DNA of 64,000 bases from the NCBI GenBank assembly GCA_002794735.1, contig NBAZ01000025.1, positions 154,848 through 218,847 on the forward strand, read 5' to 3'. Position numbers and translations under genes: made by a program. The notes beneath the pieces were generated by a model. It was not told where the DNA came from, did no database searches, and saw only the letters and a list, made by a program, of their open reading frames with translations. Below, piece by piece: positions 10,411 to 21,344 of the stretch. Position 1 is the first letter of the stretch. Each line of letters starts with the position of its first letter. The DNA comes from Pyrrhoderma lamaoense. Lineage: Eukaryota; Basidiomycota; Agaricomycetes; Hymenochaetales; Hymenochaetaceae.

Positions 10411-12326
10411 ATTTTCTACCTTTCTCTCTGTGTTCTATCTACAAATGTTGTCCAGACGGTGTAGTCAAGAGAAACATAAGAAATGGAGAATATGACCCAC
10501 GGGGCCATTAAGAGTGTTTGACTTCTCGGGATCTCATCTTCTCCACACAGACGGGTTGTGGAGAGGTTCCAGAGTCCAGAATTTAGGCCGAACAAAGGAA
10601 TCTTCTATATCTTTCGCTTATTGGAGCACCCTCTTTATTTCAGACCCCGGGATAATAATTCAGTCCATAAAAAAATTTGTATAGAGTATGAATGAGTTGT
10701 GAACCATTCAAAGTTTCGGTTGGGTGTCGCGAACCTGCCCGAGCATGTGCAAGCTCTGATGATGATAGATGATGCTATCTACTAAGTAAACTGACTCCGG
10801 AAAGGGGGACGGGTGGGGGAAACAACGTCTGAATTAGCCAAAGCCTACTTGTCTGCGATGTCTTACTTTATAAATTTCAGCCACTCAGCCACTGGAAGTG
10901 AAGGTGCGTTGGTCTATATATGATGTATAAAGCGCCAATGAGGCGGGGCACACTTGACTCCGCGGGTGGCAATGTTCTTATGTACATTAAGAAGGTAAAA
11001 GACGTTAAAGAGTCTGCTACGATAGAGAAGAATCATGATCATGATTCGATCTGGATTTGATACTTCGCGTTGTAAATTCCAGATAATTTTGACTCGTCTC
11101 CCTAGAGACAAGTCTATCTAGAGTTCGGGATACTCTTGAGAAGCGCTTAGATTTTTTCCCTCGTGCCTAAAAACAGGGCTTGGTAACCCGAATCGGTAAG
11201 AATCTGAGTATATTAGGCGTGATCCCTCATTCCTGGTTTGTGAAGTACTCAAGAATTTCCACTTATAGGATTTATGTGTATGGCAGCAAAGTACTGTGAT
11301 TGCGCTGGTGGACATCGAGATGGGTCGGAAGTAAAAGTCCTCAATCAAACCCTCTAGCGAAAAGGGCGGGTGGAGGAAAAAAAGGTAAGAGATACTCCAA
11401 AACGGCCTGAGCCGTGTCCTGTAGGGTACTTTCAGGGAAGATATCGGACTGAGAAGTAGTTACGGAAGAAATTCATAGGAATATACACACGGACTTTTAA
11501 CCCATATGGCTATACGCCTACCAGAGGTAGATTTTCGTTGATCTCTTGAGAGGGATCGACCTTGGTGCAGTGGGGTTGAGTAACAAATCAGTAAGGCTCC
11601 GTACAATGCATATGTTCGATCATAGATATATGCATGATAGGGCTTTGCCTGGATGGGGGAATAGGTAGAAAAGATGCGAAGTAAATTTAAAGACCAATAG
11701 ACGCTGGAATGCAGCTCTTTTTCTGTGATTTTACTTGTGGAATCACACATACGTACACAGCACTCTTGCTGCTCACTGGCCGGTCTCCCGGTCGTAGTTG
11801 CAGTTTTTTTTAATGGGCGTAGCACTTGGCGACGACGGGAGATGACTACAAGCACTGGTTATTGAGATGAAGTCCCACGGGAGGTGAATACAGATTGAAA
11901 GAACATTTCTGAACAGTATGCAAAGAAAGGCGAAAAAGAGGGAAACTATAAACGGCCTGGCCGAGAAGAGCAAAGTAAAGAACGGCACAAGAGCACGAAT
12001 TTGGAATGAGCTGACGAGGGGGGGGGATGGTCGCAATATTGATAATCTTGTGTGAATTGATGCTGCTCTTGAAATAAACAAAGGCTATGAGCCGGGGTAC
12101 CCGAAAAGGTCCATTGGGCCACTGGCACTGGTCCATAGAGGCCGAGCACTGAGACTATTGGAATGGCTGATGGGAACCGATACCTATATTGGGGTCGCCG
12201 CATAGTAGTCCTTCTCTTCAAGTGCCCTGTGCCAAACTCGCTCTCACCCAACACTCATTCTGCTCGTCTTCGTTGTCGTCTGTGTGGACTGCCCAGTACG
12301 CGTCCCGCCGCCGCACGTCTCCCACC

Positions 12327-15300
12327 ATGTCCGCCGTCGCTGGCCGCAAAAAGTCTGTAATCTCAACGGCTGGCCTTCAGATCGACACCCCTGTCGCCCA
12401 TAATACTTTCCTCAACAAATCTGCTGCTTCTTCAACCTCACTTTACCAGCAATGTTCTCAGCTTCGTAGTCGCCTGCTCCGTGTACATGACTTTGGCCCT
12501 ACTTCGCAATCAATGCTAGTGGAGAGATACGAACCTCTGTGGACCCTGTCACCCAACTTTGGGACTGCTTTGCACTCGGTGTACCTCTCGTCTTTTTACA
12601 TAACTTGCTACCGAACGTCAATCAAATTACCAACGTTGACACCAACCCAGCATCAATTGATCCTGAAAATGGTAGAGCTATCAAAAAAGCAATTGTCCAT
12701 TTCGCCATGGCCATTGGGTGTACAGATCTCTATGACCAAACAGAACAATTCACGGCGACTCAGCTATTAGATCGTAGTTCGACTGAGGGATTTGTTAAGG
12801 TTAGCTATCAAAGTCAACTCTTTTTTTGTCTATGCACTTATTCCCCCTCCTTGGTAGGTCGTAAACTGTGTTACTCGTCTTGTTGACCGTCTACCCGAAG
12901 AATGCTTTCAAGAGGCACCGCCTATGTCCCCACCATCGCTACTACCGTCACACGAATCTACCGATTCGCTAGTCAACCCTGACTCGCCAATGCAGCCACC
13001 AGCAAGTGCTAAGGAAAACGCACGAAATAATATTACTCGTGAGATTGTAGAGACTGAACGCAAATATGTACAAGAATTGGAGCATATGCAAGTAAGTGGC
13101 ACTCCCATCTCACCTGAGCATATACCGATAGGAATCATATTAGAAATACGCTGTGGCACTTAACTCAAGCTCTGCTATTGATCAAGACACAATTCATCTC
13201 CTGTTTCCTGGTCTCAGTAAACTTCTCGATTTTCAAAGACGTTTTCTGATCAAACTTGAGGGTGTGGCGGAGTTGCCATGGAGAGAACAACGATGGGGTT
13301 TGCCCTTCATCGAATTCGTGCGTAAAAGAAATTCTCAATTATGATTAGCATCTAACATTCCATTTACTGCTCTGCATTCCTAATGCACATGTTTCTTTCA
13401 TCCGCTTTTACTGTGCTTTGTGTTTTGGGTCTTTTTCCCTTTCCGGAACAATAGGAAGAGGAATTCGCCGTATATGAGCCGTATTGTGCTAACTATTCAG
13501 AGGCTATGGAGATACTATTGACTGTTGAGGTAAACCTCATGGTAAGTACAAGTCATGTATACTTCATCTTTCAGTTGGCGTCATACACCTATCTTCCGTC
13601 AACACAACTGGCAACTGAGTCGCATACGCGCTTCACGCTTCATCAACTTTCTCCGTGGCGACAACGCCCTGGCTCCGATTCTCGCGCTCTATTATTGCTA
13701 TCCCCTTCTTTTTGGATTGTAGTTTCACACGCTTACCTAATTTTTTGTAGGCCGTGACTCTCATTAATGCCAAGTCTGAATTACCTGCGTTCCTCATCAA
13801 GCCTATTCAACGCATTTGTAAATATCCATTGCTCCTCGATGTAAGTTTAAATGCATTTACTAGTACTCGCAACAGAAAACTGATCTGCATCTTATCTAGT
13901 CGTTACTTAAGGCGGCCGCAAATACTGACTATCCATACTTTGATGAGCTCCAAAAGGGGCTCGACGTCGCTAAGCGGATTACAGATAGGATCAATGAAGC
14001 ACAAAGAAGGTCAGAAAATTTGCAGACTGTCGCGAGTCTCGAAGCCCGGGTTGAAGATTGGAAGGGCCACCATTTATCGAACTTTGGGGAGTTGATCCTT
14101 GAGGATATTTTCATGGTTATGAAGATGGACATTGACCGAGAATACCACGTTTTCCTCTTTGAAAAAATCATTTTGTGTTGCAAAGAGGTGGTCCCTGCTG
14201 CAAGTGCTGGAGGTACTATTCGAAAGAGTAACAAAAATAACTCGCTTAAAAAGCAACCTCCACCAGCACCCAGTGGGAACGGTCCGTCAAGAAAGAAGAC
14301 AACCCCTCTCCTTCTCAAGGGACGTATTTTCTTAAACAATGTGACTCATACAAGGCATAATATATCTCCCGGTAAGCCCATCTTTTCTTCATTCAGTCTA
14401 TGGATAATTCTAAGCATCTCCCTCAGGTGCAACTACTCCACAGTATTCCCTACAAGTCTGGTGGCGAGGAGATGATGATAATGAATTCTTCACTTTGAGA
14501 TGCCGTTCCGAAGAACAACTGACGAAGTGGGAGGGTGCGATCAACCGTCTTATCGAAAAGACGCAACAAGCTCGCAGGGGTTCGGAGCGTTCCATATCAA
14601 CAGTACAGGCTAACAGTACTAATCCATCAATGTCACGTCATCCGTATGAATCGGGTCGCAAGTTGTCATCCGCATCGAGTTTGAACTACATGAGTATGCA
14701 GTCACCAATTTCGGGACCTTCATCTGCCACACGTCGGTATCCCCCAGCTACGTTTGAAGAAACCGACAGACATAGTGGGATACATAATGGCGGTTACTAC
14801 GGTAATTTGAATGGTGCTGGACCAAGCGGTTACCCGCAAGATATTGACAATGAACCGGAAGATGATTATGAAGAGTATCCTCCGGCTAACTACAATTCAG
14901 CAAGTGGACGTGGCACTCCGGTTGGCACTCGGCGTGGAAATGTATCTCAGAGTATGGTGCAAGAACGAGATCAATCTATGGCGTATGACCGTCCACGGGC
15001 TAGGACAGAGGATCAAAATGGTATTGTTATGCGACAATGGCGAAAAACTCAGCCCATGCCTCCTCCACCTCCTCCACCAGCAGGTGCTTTACCGAACCCA
15101 TTGCTTCAGAATCGGCCTTCTCAACCCCAGAGACTTGCATCTGACATGTCTGAGGCAAGCTTTGGACCAGGAGTTAGCCAAAGGCCGCAACCAACTCTCA
15201 GAAGCAAATTCAGTTCTACTCGACTCAATTCAACCTACGATGCAGAAGGGGAGCGAATTTCACCCCTTACTCGGGTGCCTTCGAGACCAAATATGCGTTC

Positions 15301-15871
15301 AAGAAGTGCCAGTCAGCCAAGTGCTTATAACCCTCTGCCTCCTTCGCATCCTCCTCCTGTTCCTAAACAGAACTGGATGGAGACCTCGAAGGGTTCAATG
15401 TCGAGCTCGGTTGCGAGTAGCAAGCGTGGAAGTGGATCGAGCCAATCAACTGGAGAAAGCTCAGAATACTCACCTCATAGTACTTCGCCGATCACACCTT
15501 ATGGGTCAAGTGATTCTTCTTTACCCGGATCGTCGTTGCGAGCATCTAGATCTCAAAATCCTTTGAAGTCTGCTCCAGATATGTCTCTTCCTCCGAATAT
15601 CTCAGATTTAGTGAAGGTGAAGGTGCACTTTATGGACGACATTTTTGTTATTCAAGTACCGAAGAGCACCGAATATGAAGAGCTAGTGAAGAAGGTTGGA
15701 AACAAAATCAGGCTATGTGGGCCACGGCGGGATGACGGTCCTCTTAAAGTCAAGTATCTTGATGAAGACGGTGATTATGTCTCATTAGGATCTACAGAGG
15801 ATGTTCAAATGGCCTTTGATACTATGCAGTCGGTTAACCAAGTCAGTCAGGTGACGCTTTACGTCTCCTAA
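12327..15871 (+). CDS. CDC24: Cdc24-type Rho/Cdc42 guanine nucleotide exchange factor
   Basis: The family activates Cdc42 for polarity and budding or hyphal growth at the cortex. Exons: 12327-12799, 12858-13091, 13144-13317, 13455-13541, 13751-13840, 13900-14371 and 14427-15871, about 991 aa. The ATG at 12327 is in good context (CCACCATG). Domain order is canonical. A CDC24 calponin-like region (~70-165) contains DPVTQLWDCFALGVPL. The DH/RhoGEF domain (~210-385) contains ITREIVETERKYVQELEHMQ and SELPAFLIKPIQRICKYPLL. The PH domain (~400-540) contains GRIFLNNV and WWRGDDDNEFFTLRCRSEEQ. A disordered Ser/Pro region follows. The C-terminal PB1 (~905-990) contains VKVKVHFMDDIFVIQVP and LKVKYLDEDGDYVSLGS. 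One base is missing at about 12498: HDFGP must continue as YFAINASGE but the frame slips. The 209-nt intron 13542-13750 is unusually long here. Confidence 0.95.
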
Positions 15872-16518
15872 TTGACTGAAATCCCATTTGCCTTTGTATA
15901 TATCTTTTTCGCTTTGCATTCTCATCATTATTGCATTTTTTTACTTCACTTTAACGGTTTCTGTCACAATCATTACCACACCCATCTCACCTGGCATAAT
16001 GCACAATGTGTTTTCTTACGACATGTGGAGGACGATCTGGCCCTCAGTATTTTAGTTCGTTTTTCGAAGTACAGTAGTATTTTTAAGACAATTCCCTCCT
16101 TTTTCTTCTTTCGATCTCATTCGGCGGTATCACAGGATTATCATTCGGCGATGCTGTGGTTCTTTTTCTTTGTCTTACTCTCGTTGCCGTAGATTTCTCT
16201 TATGTTTGCTTTGTTCTCTTATAGCTCGTTCCTTACCTTTTACTTCTGTTACTGTGGATTTTTCGCTGGCCATGTTTCTTATCGGAGTAAAGTAGACATG
16301 GAGATTGAGCATGTATCACCAATACCACCATACTCAAATACTTGAAATAGATTCTAAATACTGCCTGTTTACGTATGAAGCTGTGCTGTGCTATTTCCTC
16401 TTATCGGCAAGTCTGAGAGATTAGCGGTGAGACTCACATATATATCTTGCTTCTGACCAATATCACGATAGAACTAGAAGGACAGTCTCTACTGAACTCC
16501 ACATTAATTTCACTGGTT
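15872..16518. other. 3' region of CDC24 and promoter of the next gene
   Basis: This is 647 bp between tandem genes, T-rich just after the CDC24 stop (likely 3' UTR). No coding signal is seen and no clear TATA box. Confidence 0.4.
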
Positions 16519-18382
16519 ATGGAACAGAAGCATTTGGAGTATCTTTCTCAAAGTCAAATTGATCAGGTGAGATATGAGAAGAGGACATAAGTTGTACATA
16601 TTTCGGATCCAAAATCTTTCTTGTGGCTAGTTTTACAGAGACGGGTGAATAAGCTCCATTACAGCTTTTCTATGATGATAAGTGTATATTGAAAAATGTC
16701 TGTTGCTTTCAGCTATCTATGTTTACGAGGATTCTTGGGCCCTGAGGAAACGATCAGTTTGCTTGACAGAGCTAGACAGCTTCTTAATGAATTCAATATT
16801 GAAGACCATCCCAAGGCAAGGCACTTATAATGATGTATCAATACCGCTCATACCTGAGCTGATCTCTCTTTTTTCTGATAACAAACGACGCGGAATCGCC
16901 ATTGGCGATTTTTTTTTTGTTTGGAAAAAATTGAAACACAATACCGAAAAAAATGTATCATAATCGTTCACTGGATATTATACACTCGGTGAAAGTAGAC
17001 AAAATTTACGACGGGAGATGATAACCATGTCGGTGACGACTATTTCTTGACCTCTGGTGACAAAATCCGCTTTTTCCTCGAAGAGGACGCAGTGGACTCC
17101 GAGGGCAAACTCACGGTTGAGAAGAATAGAGCTGTGAATAAGATTGGGCATGGTATGTACCAGTGGACTCTATTTAATTGGACCCATCAGCGTCTGCCTA
17201 TGGAACATTAGGCCATCTAATATGAGAAAGGGAGAAGGGAGCCTTTCGTAAAGGTCCTGCCCTCACCCTAGCATTTTTACCGCCTTTTTACCGCCCTCCC
17301 TTTCTTGAGGGATTCATCACCGATCTAATGCATTCTTGGTGTAATTACGACTCAGAAGAACTAATGCGGTTGAACCTTTTTCTTTACATATCCAACTAGC
17401 ACTGCACGAATTGGATCCTGCTTTCAAGAAGGTTACCTTACAGAACGAACGACTTAAGAGCCTTGTACGTGATCTTCGATTCCACAAAGATCCCGTTGGT
17501 GAGATAGAGCCGTTGAAAAAAAAACATCAATAAAATTACTTATTTGATTATTGTTGACAGCTTTGCAGTCGATGGTCATAACTAAGCAGACAAAGATTGG
17601 TGGTGAAGGTTAGTAAATACCAAATATATTTTTGGCTGACAGTGATTTTGATTTTCCATTGGCATCTGTTTTCATTCGAAAATTTCACTGCGAATTTCCA
17701 GTGCCGGAGCATAATGATTCGTGAGCTACAATTTTCTATACTATACAGGAGTAAATCCAAATTGTGAAACTTATTCACTCCATTTTATAGGACATTTCTA
17801 GTAAGTCCCAAGTCACTATATGCACCGATATCGATCTATTCATCACTATGGCTGCTTAAATGTTTCTTCTTTCTGATCAAATTAACTTCGTGAAGTATAC
17901 AGACCCGCCCAGCGCTCTGGGCTTTTGGTTTGCTTTAGAGAAGTGCACGCCCGAGAATGGAGCACTCTCCTTCCTTCCGGGATCTCACAAAACCGCGCCC
18001 ATAACAAAACGATTTGTCCGGCTGCCGCAAGGTGGAACGGGTTTCGAGGAGCTAATTCCCGCATCAAACATACCTGCGCCTCCCGAAGGTAATTATATCT
18101 TAGAGCCTTGTGAACCAGGTATGTTTTAAAACGCAATTTTTCTCTCAATGTTTCACGTTATTCTGAGAAAGAAGCTTACTGATGGTCTTGATTTGGTTAG
18201 GCGATCTGGTGATTATCCATGGGAGCGTTTTACACAAATCCGAAAGAAACACAAGCCCTAACACTAGGTTTGCGTACACGTTCCATATGATTGATTCGCC
18301 TCCCCATGTAGTCTATGATGAGAAAAATTGGCTACAACCTACGAGGGCTATGCCCTTCTCAAGAGTTCTCGCTTCAGCCTGA
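16519..18382 (+). CDS. Phytanoyl-CoA dioxygenase family protein (PHYHD1-like)
   Basis: This is an Fe(II)/2-oxoglutarate dioxygenase. Exons: 16519-16566, 16631-16644 (14 nt), 16713-16815, 16999-17152, 17400-17498, 17561-17608, 17702-17720 (19 nt), 17791-17800 (10 nt), 17896-18118 and 18201-18382, giving 299 aa with no frame break. Human PHYHD1 is about the same size. Visible motifs are FYRDGYLCLRGFLGPEET, HVGDDYFLTSGDKIRFF and the iron-binding His-x-Asp in PEHNDSTFLYTDPP. ENGALSFLPGSHK follows, then the distal His in LVIIHGSVLHKSERN and the 2-oxoglutarate Arg in NTRFAYTFH. The intron after exon 3 begins GC (AAG|GCAAGG) and is 183 nt; no GT donor keeps frame there. The substrate is unknown for this subfamily. 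Confidence 0.92.
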
Positions 18383-18546
18383 TTTGGTTCGAAATGAAAT
18401 TGAAGGGCATCGGTATTTAAACAGATTTGATTACCCGTTTTTAGTAACTTGTACGCTTTTAGCATGGAATTTTGTACTGTAATCGTAAACAATCAGGATA
18501 TATACGGATTTTTTAACTTCATCATGCTACTTGTCATGCGCCTTCG

Positions 18547-20793
18547 TCAGTAGTGGACCTGCACCTTAGCTCTCTCGATGATCTTTTCGGGAGTTAGATT
18601 GTATAATTCGTCAATAAGGGCTGGTAAAAACGTTCCCGTCCCTCTAACATCCTCTCTTTCAGCCGCAAACTCCGAAGCCACAGTGATCGCCAGTATTCTA
18701 GACGTCATTAGACACAAGGACCCAAGGTAGTAGAGAGCCCTTACCCTCCAATTGCTGCTATTAGCATATCTCCACGTATGATACGGCCTGCATCCTCGTT
18801 GCTATTCGCACTAAGATTTGCCGCGGCACAGAACGCTCCTACACTGGTCCCAACAATACATCCGGATCCAGTGATATTCGGAAGGAGCCCAGATCCATTT
18901 GTAGAGCTTACAGCAATCTGGCCATTGGACACCCAGTCAGTTTTCCCGGTCATAGCTATTACACATCCTGAACCCCATTTCAGTTTAAATACACATGCTA
19001 GCTCAAAAAAAAGATCTCATACGCTCTTTCATGGCTAATTGACTAAGCATCGGAAGTGGATTCGCGAAGCCACCACCTACGCTGTCTACACCTTTGGACT
19101 TGACCTAATTTCACAAAATCCTTGATCAGAAGCATATTGTGAACATTATAGTGCTAAAACATACTTCTTCCGAGGCTGCGAGCGCGCCAATTTCCGCGGG
19201 ATTGCCTTTAATCACAGAGGCTTGCCAGTGGTTTAATAGTTCTATAACAGTCATTAGCTACTAAGCTACTTGATCAACCTGTCAAAAAGCCTACCTTGAG
19301 CGGTTTCAAATCTGAATTTTGTTGCACCAACAGCTACTGGGTCGAAGACTATCGGTTTCTTCCTTCTGTTCATCCATTTTCCTAGTAAAGACAATTAACG
19401 TCGCCAGTGAGAGTAGATATTTGCGGCATACCTGCTTCAAGCATCCCAGATTTGTCGCTTATGGTCCCAAAGTTAACGAGCAGGGCACCACTAACTTTGC
19501 TAAGGTCCTCCATCTCTTGGACGGCGTTTGCCATTATTGGACTAGCACCTAGCGCCAAAGTGACGTTAGCGGATTGGTTAGTCACAACGTTGTTTGTGAT
19601 CTAGATTATGCAGCGATTTGAAATGTTTGAGTACACACTTTACGAAACTGTAGTACATACTCACATACCTGATGCACTACGGGTCCTGTTTCTCGGATTT
19701 TCGATAATAAATTTGCCACAGTATTTATAATTTCTCTAGCCTGTAAGGGCTTGGAAGACGGATTTTTGAAAAAGGATGGGCTTGAGAGGAAAGACTGGGT
19801 GATTTCTGACAACTCCTTGGCGGCTTCTTGTGGCTGATTAGCAGACATAATTGCACTAACTACAGCAACTCCGTCTAAAGGTCTTCCGGTCTCCGATACA
19901 GCCCATGAAGAGTTCGTAAATATTTTTCTCTGAGATACCACCTGTAGATACCCGATGAAAGGAATTAACTCATAGAAGTAAGTTGAATTAACACATTCAT
20001 ACCGATTGCGACACACTTGACATTGGTTCCCTCAAGTGTATGTATAATTTCACCAACTCCACGGACACCTATCGTGTTCTTTGCGTCCTTCTTTGTTTGA
20101 GTATTCCATACTGGGCCGATTCCGATGTAATCCGCCCCATCTTCAACTGCAGCGAGGGATTCCGAAACAGTATTTGCAGAGACGCCGATAATAGCACCCG
20201 CTGGAAGCATTTCGCGTACCTTGATAGCAGGCATATCCGTTTGCCCAACATGAACCCATCTGCACCTATCGCAAGCGCTATGTCGACCCTGGACAGAACA
20301 AAGGTATCAGAATAACAGATGCAAAGGGGAGGATGAAAACGCATTAGAGACTCTAACCTATCATTGATGAGGATTGGTACTTGGTATTTATGACAAATCT
20401 CCTTTGTCTTTTGGGCAATCTCTAAGAACTACAAGCTCCCAAGAATTAAAATTCATTCGTCCATATAACTTCCTTAGAAACTCTACCTCCTTCGTTTCAG
20501 TGTTCTTCTCGCGAACCTGTACCACTGTCACTCCGCCTTTAAGAGCCTTTGTTATTGATATCAGATATTGTCAACAAAAATCGTATATTCGAATAGAACT
20601 CCTTGAACATGATGAAATGACTCGGACCTCTTCAAGTGTTTCATAATAATCCTGAATAAAGTAAAGAATATTTGCATTTAAGATAGTTTGGTCTCTATCT
20701 GACAAACTACAATACCCACTGCCCCACTGCAAGCTGTTCTCTCCCAGTAACAAGATACACAGAATAGTTGATTGGTGTTTTGTAGTTGGACAT
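18547..20793 (-). CDS. THI6: Bifunctional thiamine phosphate synthase / hydroxyethylthiazole kinase
   Basis: The protein makes thiamine phosphate: the ThiE half joins HMP-PP and HET-P, and the ThiM half phosphorylates the thiazole. Exons: 20793-20716, 20651-20628, 20546-20487, 20428-20358, 20288-20003, 19941-19669, 19600-19432, 19381-19295, 19241-19165, 19104-19023, 18967-18745 and 18697-18547, about 527 aa. ThiE half (~1-240): YSVYLVTGRE, LKGGVTVVQVREKNTET, PILINDRVDIALAIGADG and GADYIGIGPVWNTQTKKDA. ThiM half: VVTNQSANVTLALGASPIMA, PIVFDPVAVGATKFR, IKGNPAEIGALAASEE, IAMTGKTDWVSNGQ and NITGSGCIVGTSVGAFCAAA. Three bases appear missing: in a GGG run near 20256, where GADG should continue VHVGQTDMPA; in an A run near 19925; and in a GGG run near 19903, where LRTLHG continues AVSETGRPLDG. 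All splice phases fit once these are added. Confidence 0.93.
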
Positions 20794-21344
20794 AGTGTCA
20801 GGTTCAAGACGCGTGAGATTATATGCGTCATAAACCATATCATTTCCGAAAAAAATCACAAATAACCAATCAGTAGATTAGCGAATGCACGTAGTTTTCA
20901 GCAAATAGCACAAAGTGATCGTGAGTGGCTTCAAAATTATGTAAAAACAGCATCTGAATTATGCGCTACATATGTAACACCGAGTAAGAATGGTATCGCA
21001 CAAGAAATTTTAGTGTAAATAGAGAAAAGAAAGAATAGGAGAAAAGTAGAAAAAATACACTTGGCTCAACGAATCACAGGTCCAAGAAGAATACAGTATT
21101 TGTAAATACAATCTAGAGCTAAGTTGTATCCGGAGAAATATAGTTAAAAGATGTTCAAGTATATGTAGGTCAGGGGGGAACATGCGAACGTCCAGCATGC
21201 ATGCGCGCTCCAGCCAGTCTCAACCATGAAGTCATTAGCGTATGTTCATCATCAGCGTGAAATGACATTAGTTTTCAGTACCAAATTATCGTGAGGAACG
21301 CCAATTTAGGAAGGCCAATAACATTCAAAAATCAGATGTAATCA
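20794..21344. other. Intergenic, no gene seen
   Basis: This 551-bp AT-rich stretch lies between the THI6 start (minus) and the 3' end of the next minus gene. It should hold the THI6 promoter, in which a thiamine-responsive element might be expected, but none could be recognised. Confidence 0.35.

Larger units (their letters stand above)
8393..12326. other. About 3.9 kb without a convincing gene
   Basis: This lies between the head-to-head RAP1-like gene (start 8392) and CDC24 (start 12327). Only short, unconserved frames occur. Minus-strand patches at about 8944-9156 and 9214-9414 look a little coding-like but have no recognisable domain. From about 9850 to 12150 I see only AT-rich single-copy sequence and two small perfect inverted repeats. 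The last ~150 bp are pyrimidine-rich and probably form the CDC24 promoter and leader. Confidence 0.4.

Noticed and set aside
16682..16963. 93-codon ORF in the dioxygenase gene
   Set aside because: It overlaps exon 3 in another frame and runs into the GC-AG intron; the exon frame is clearly the conserved one.
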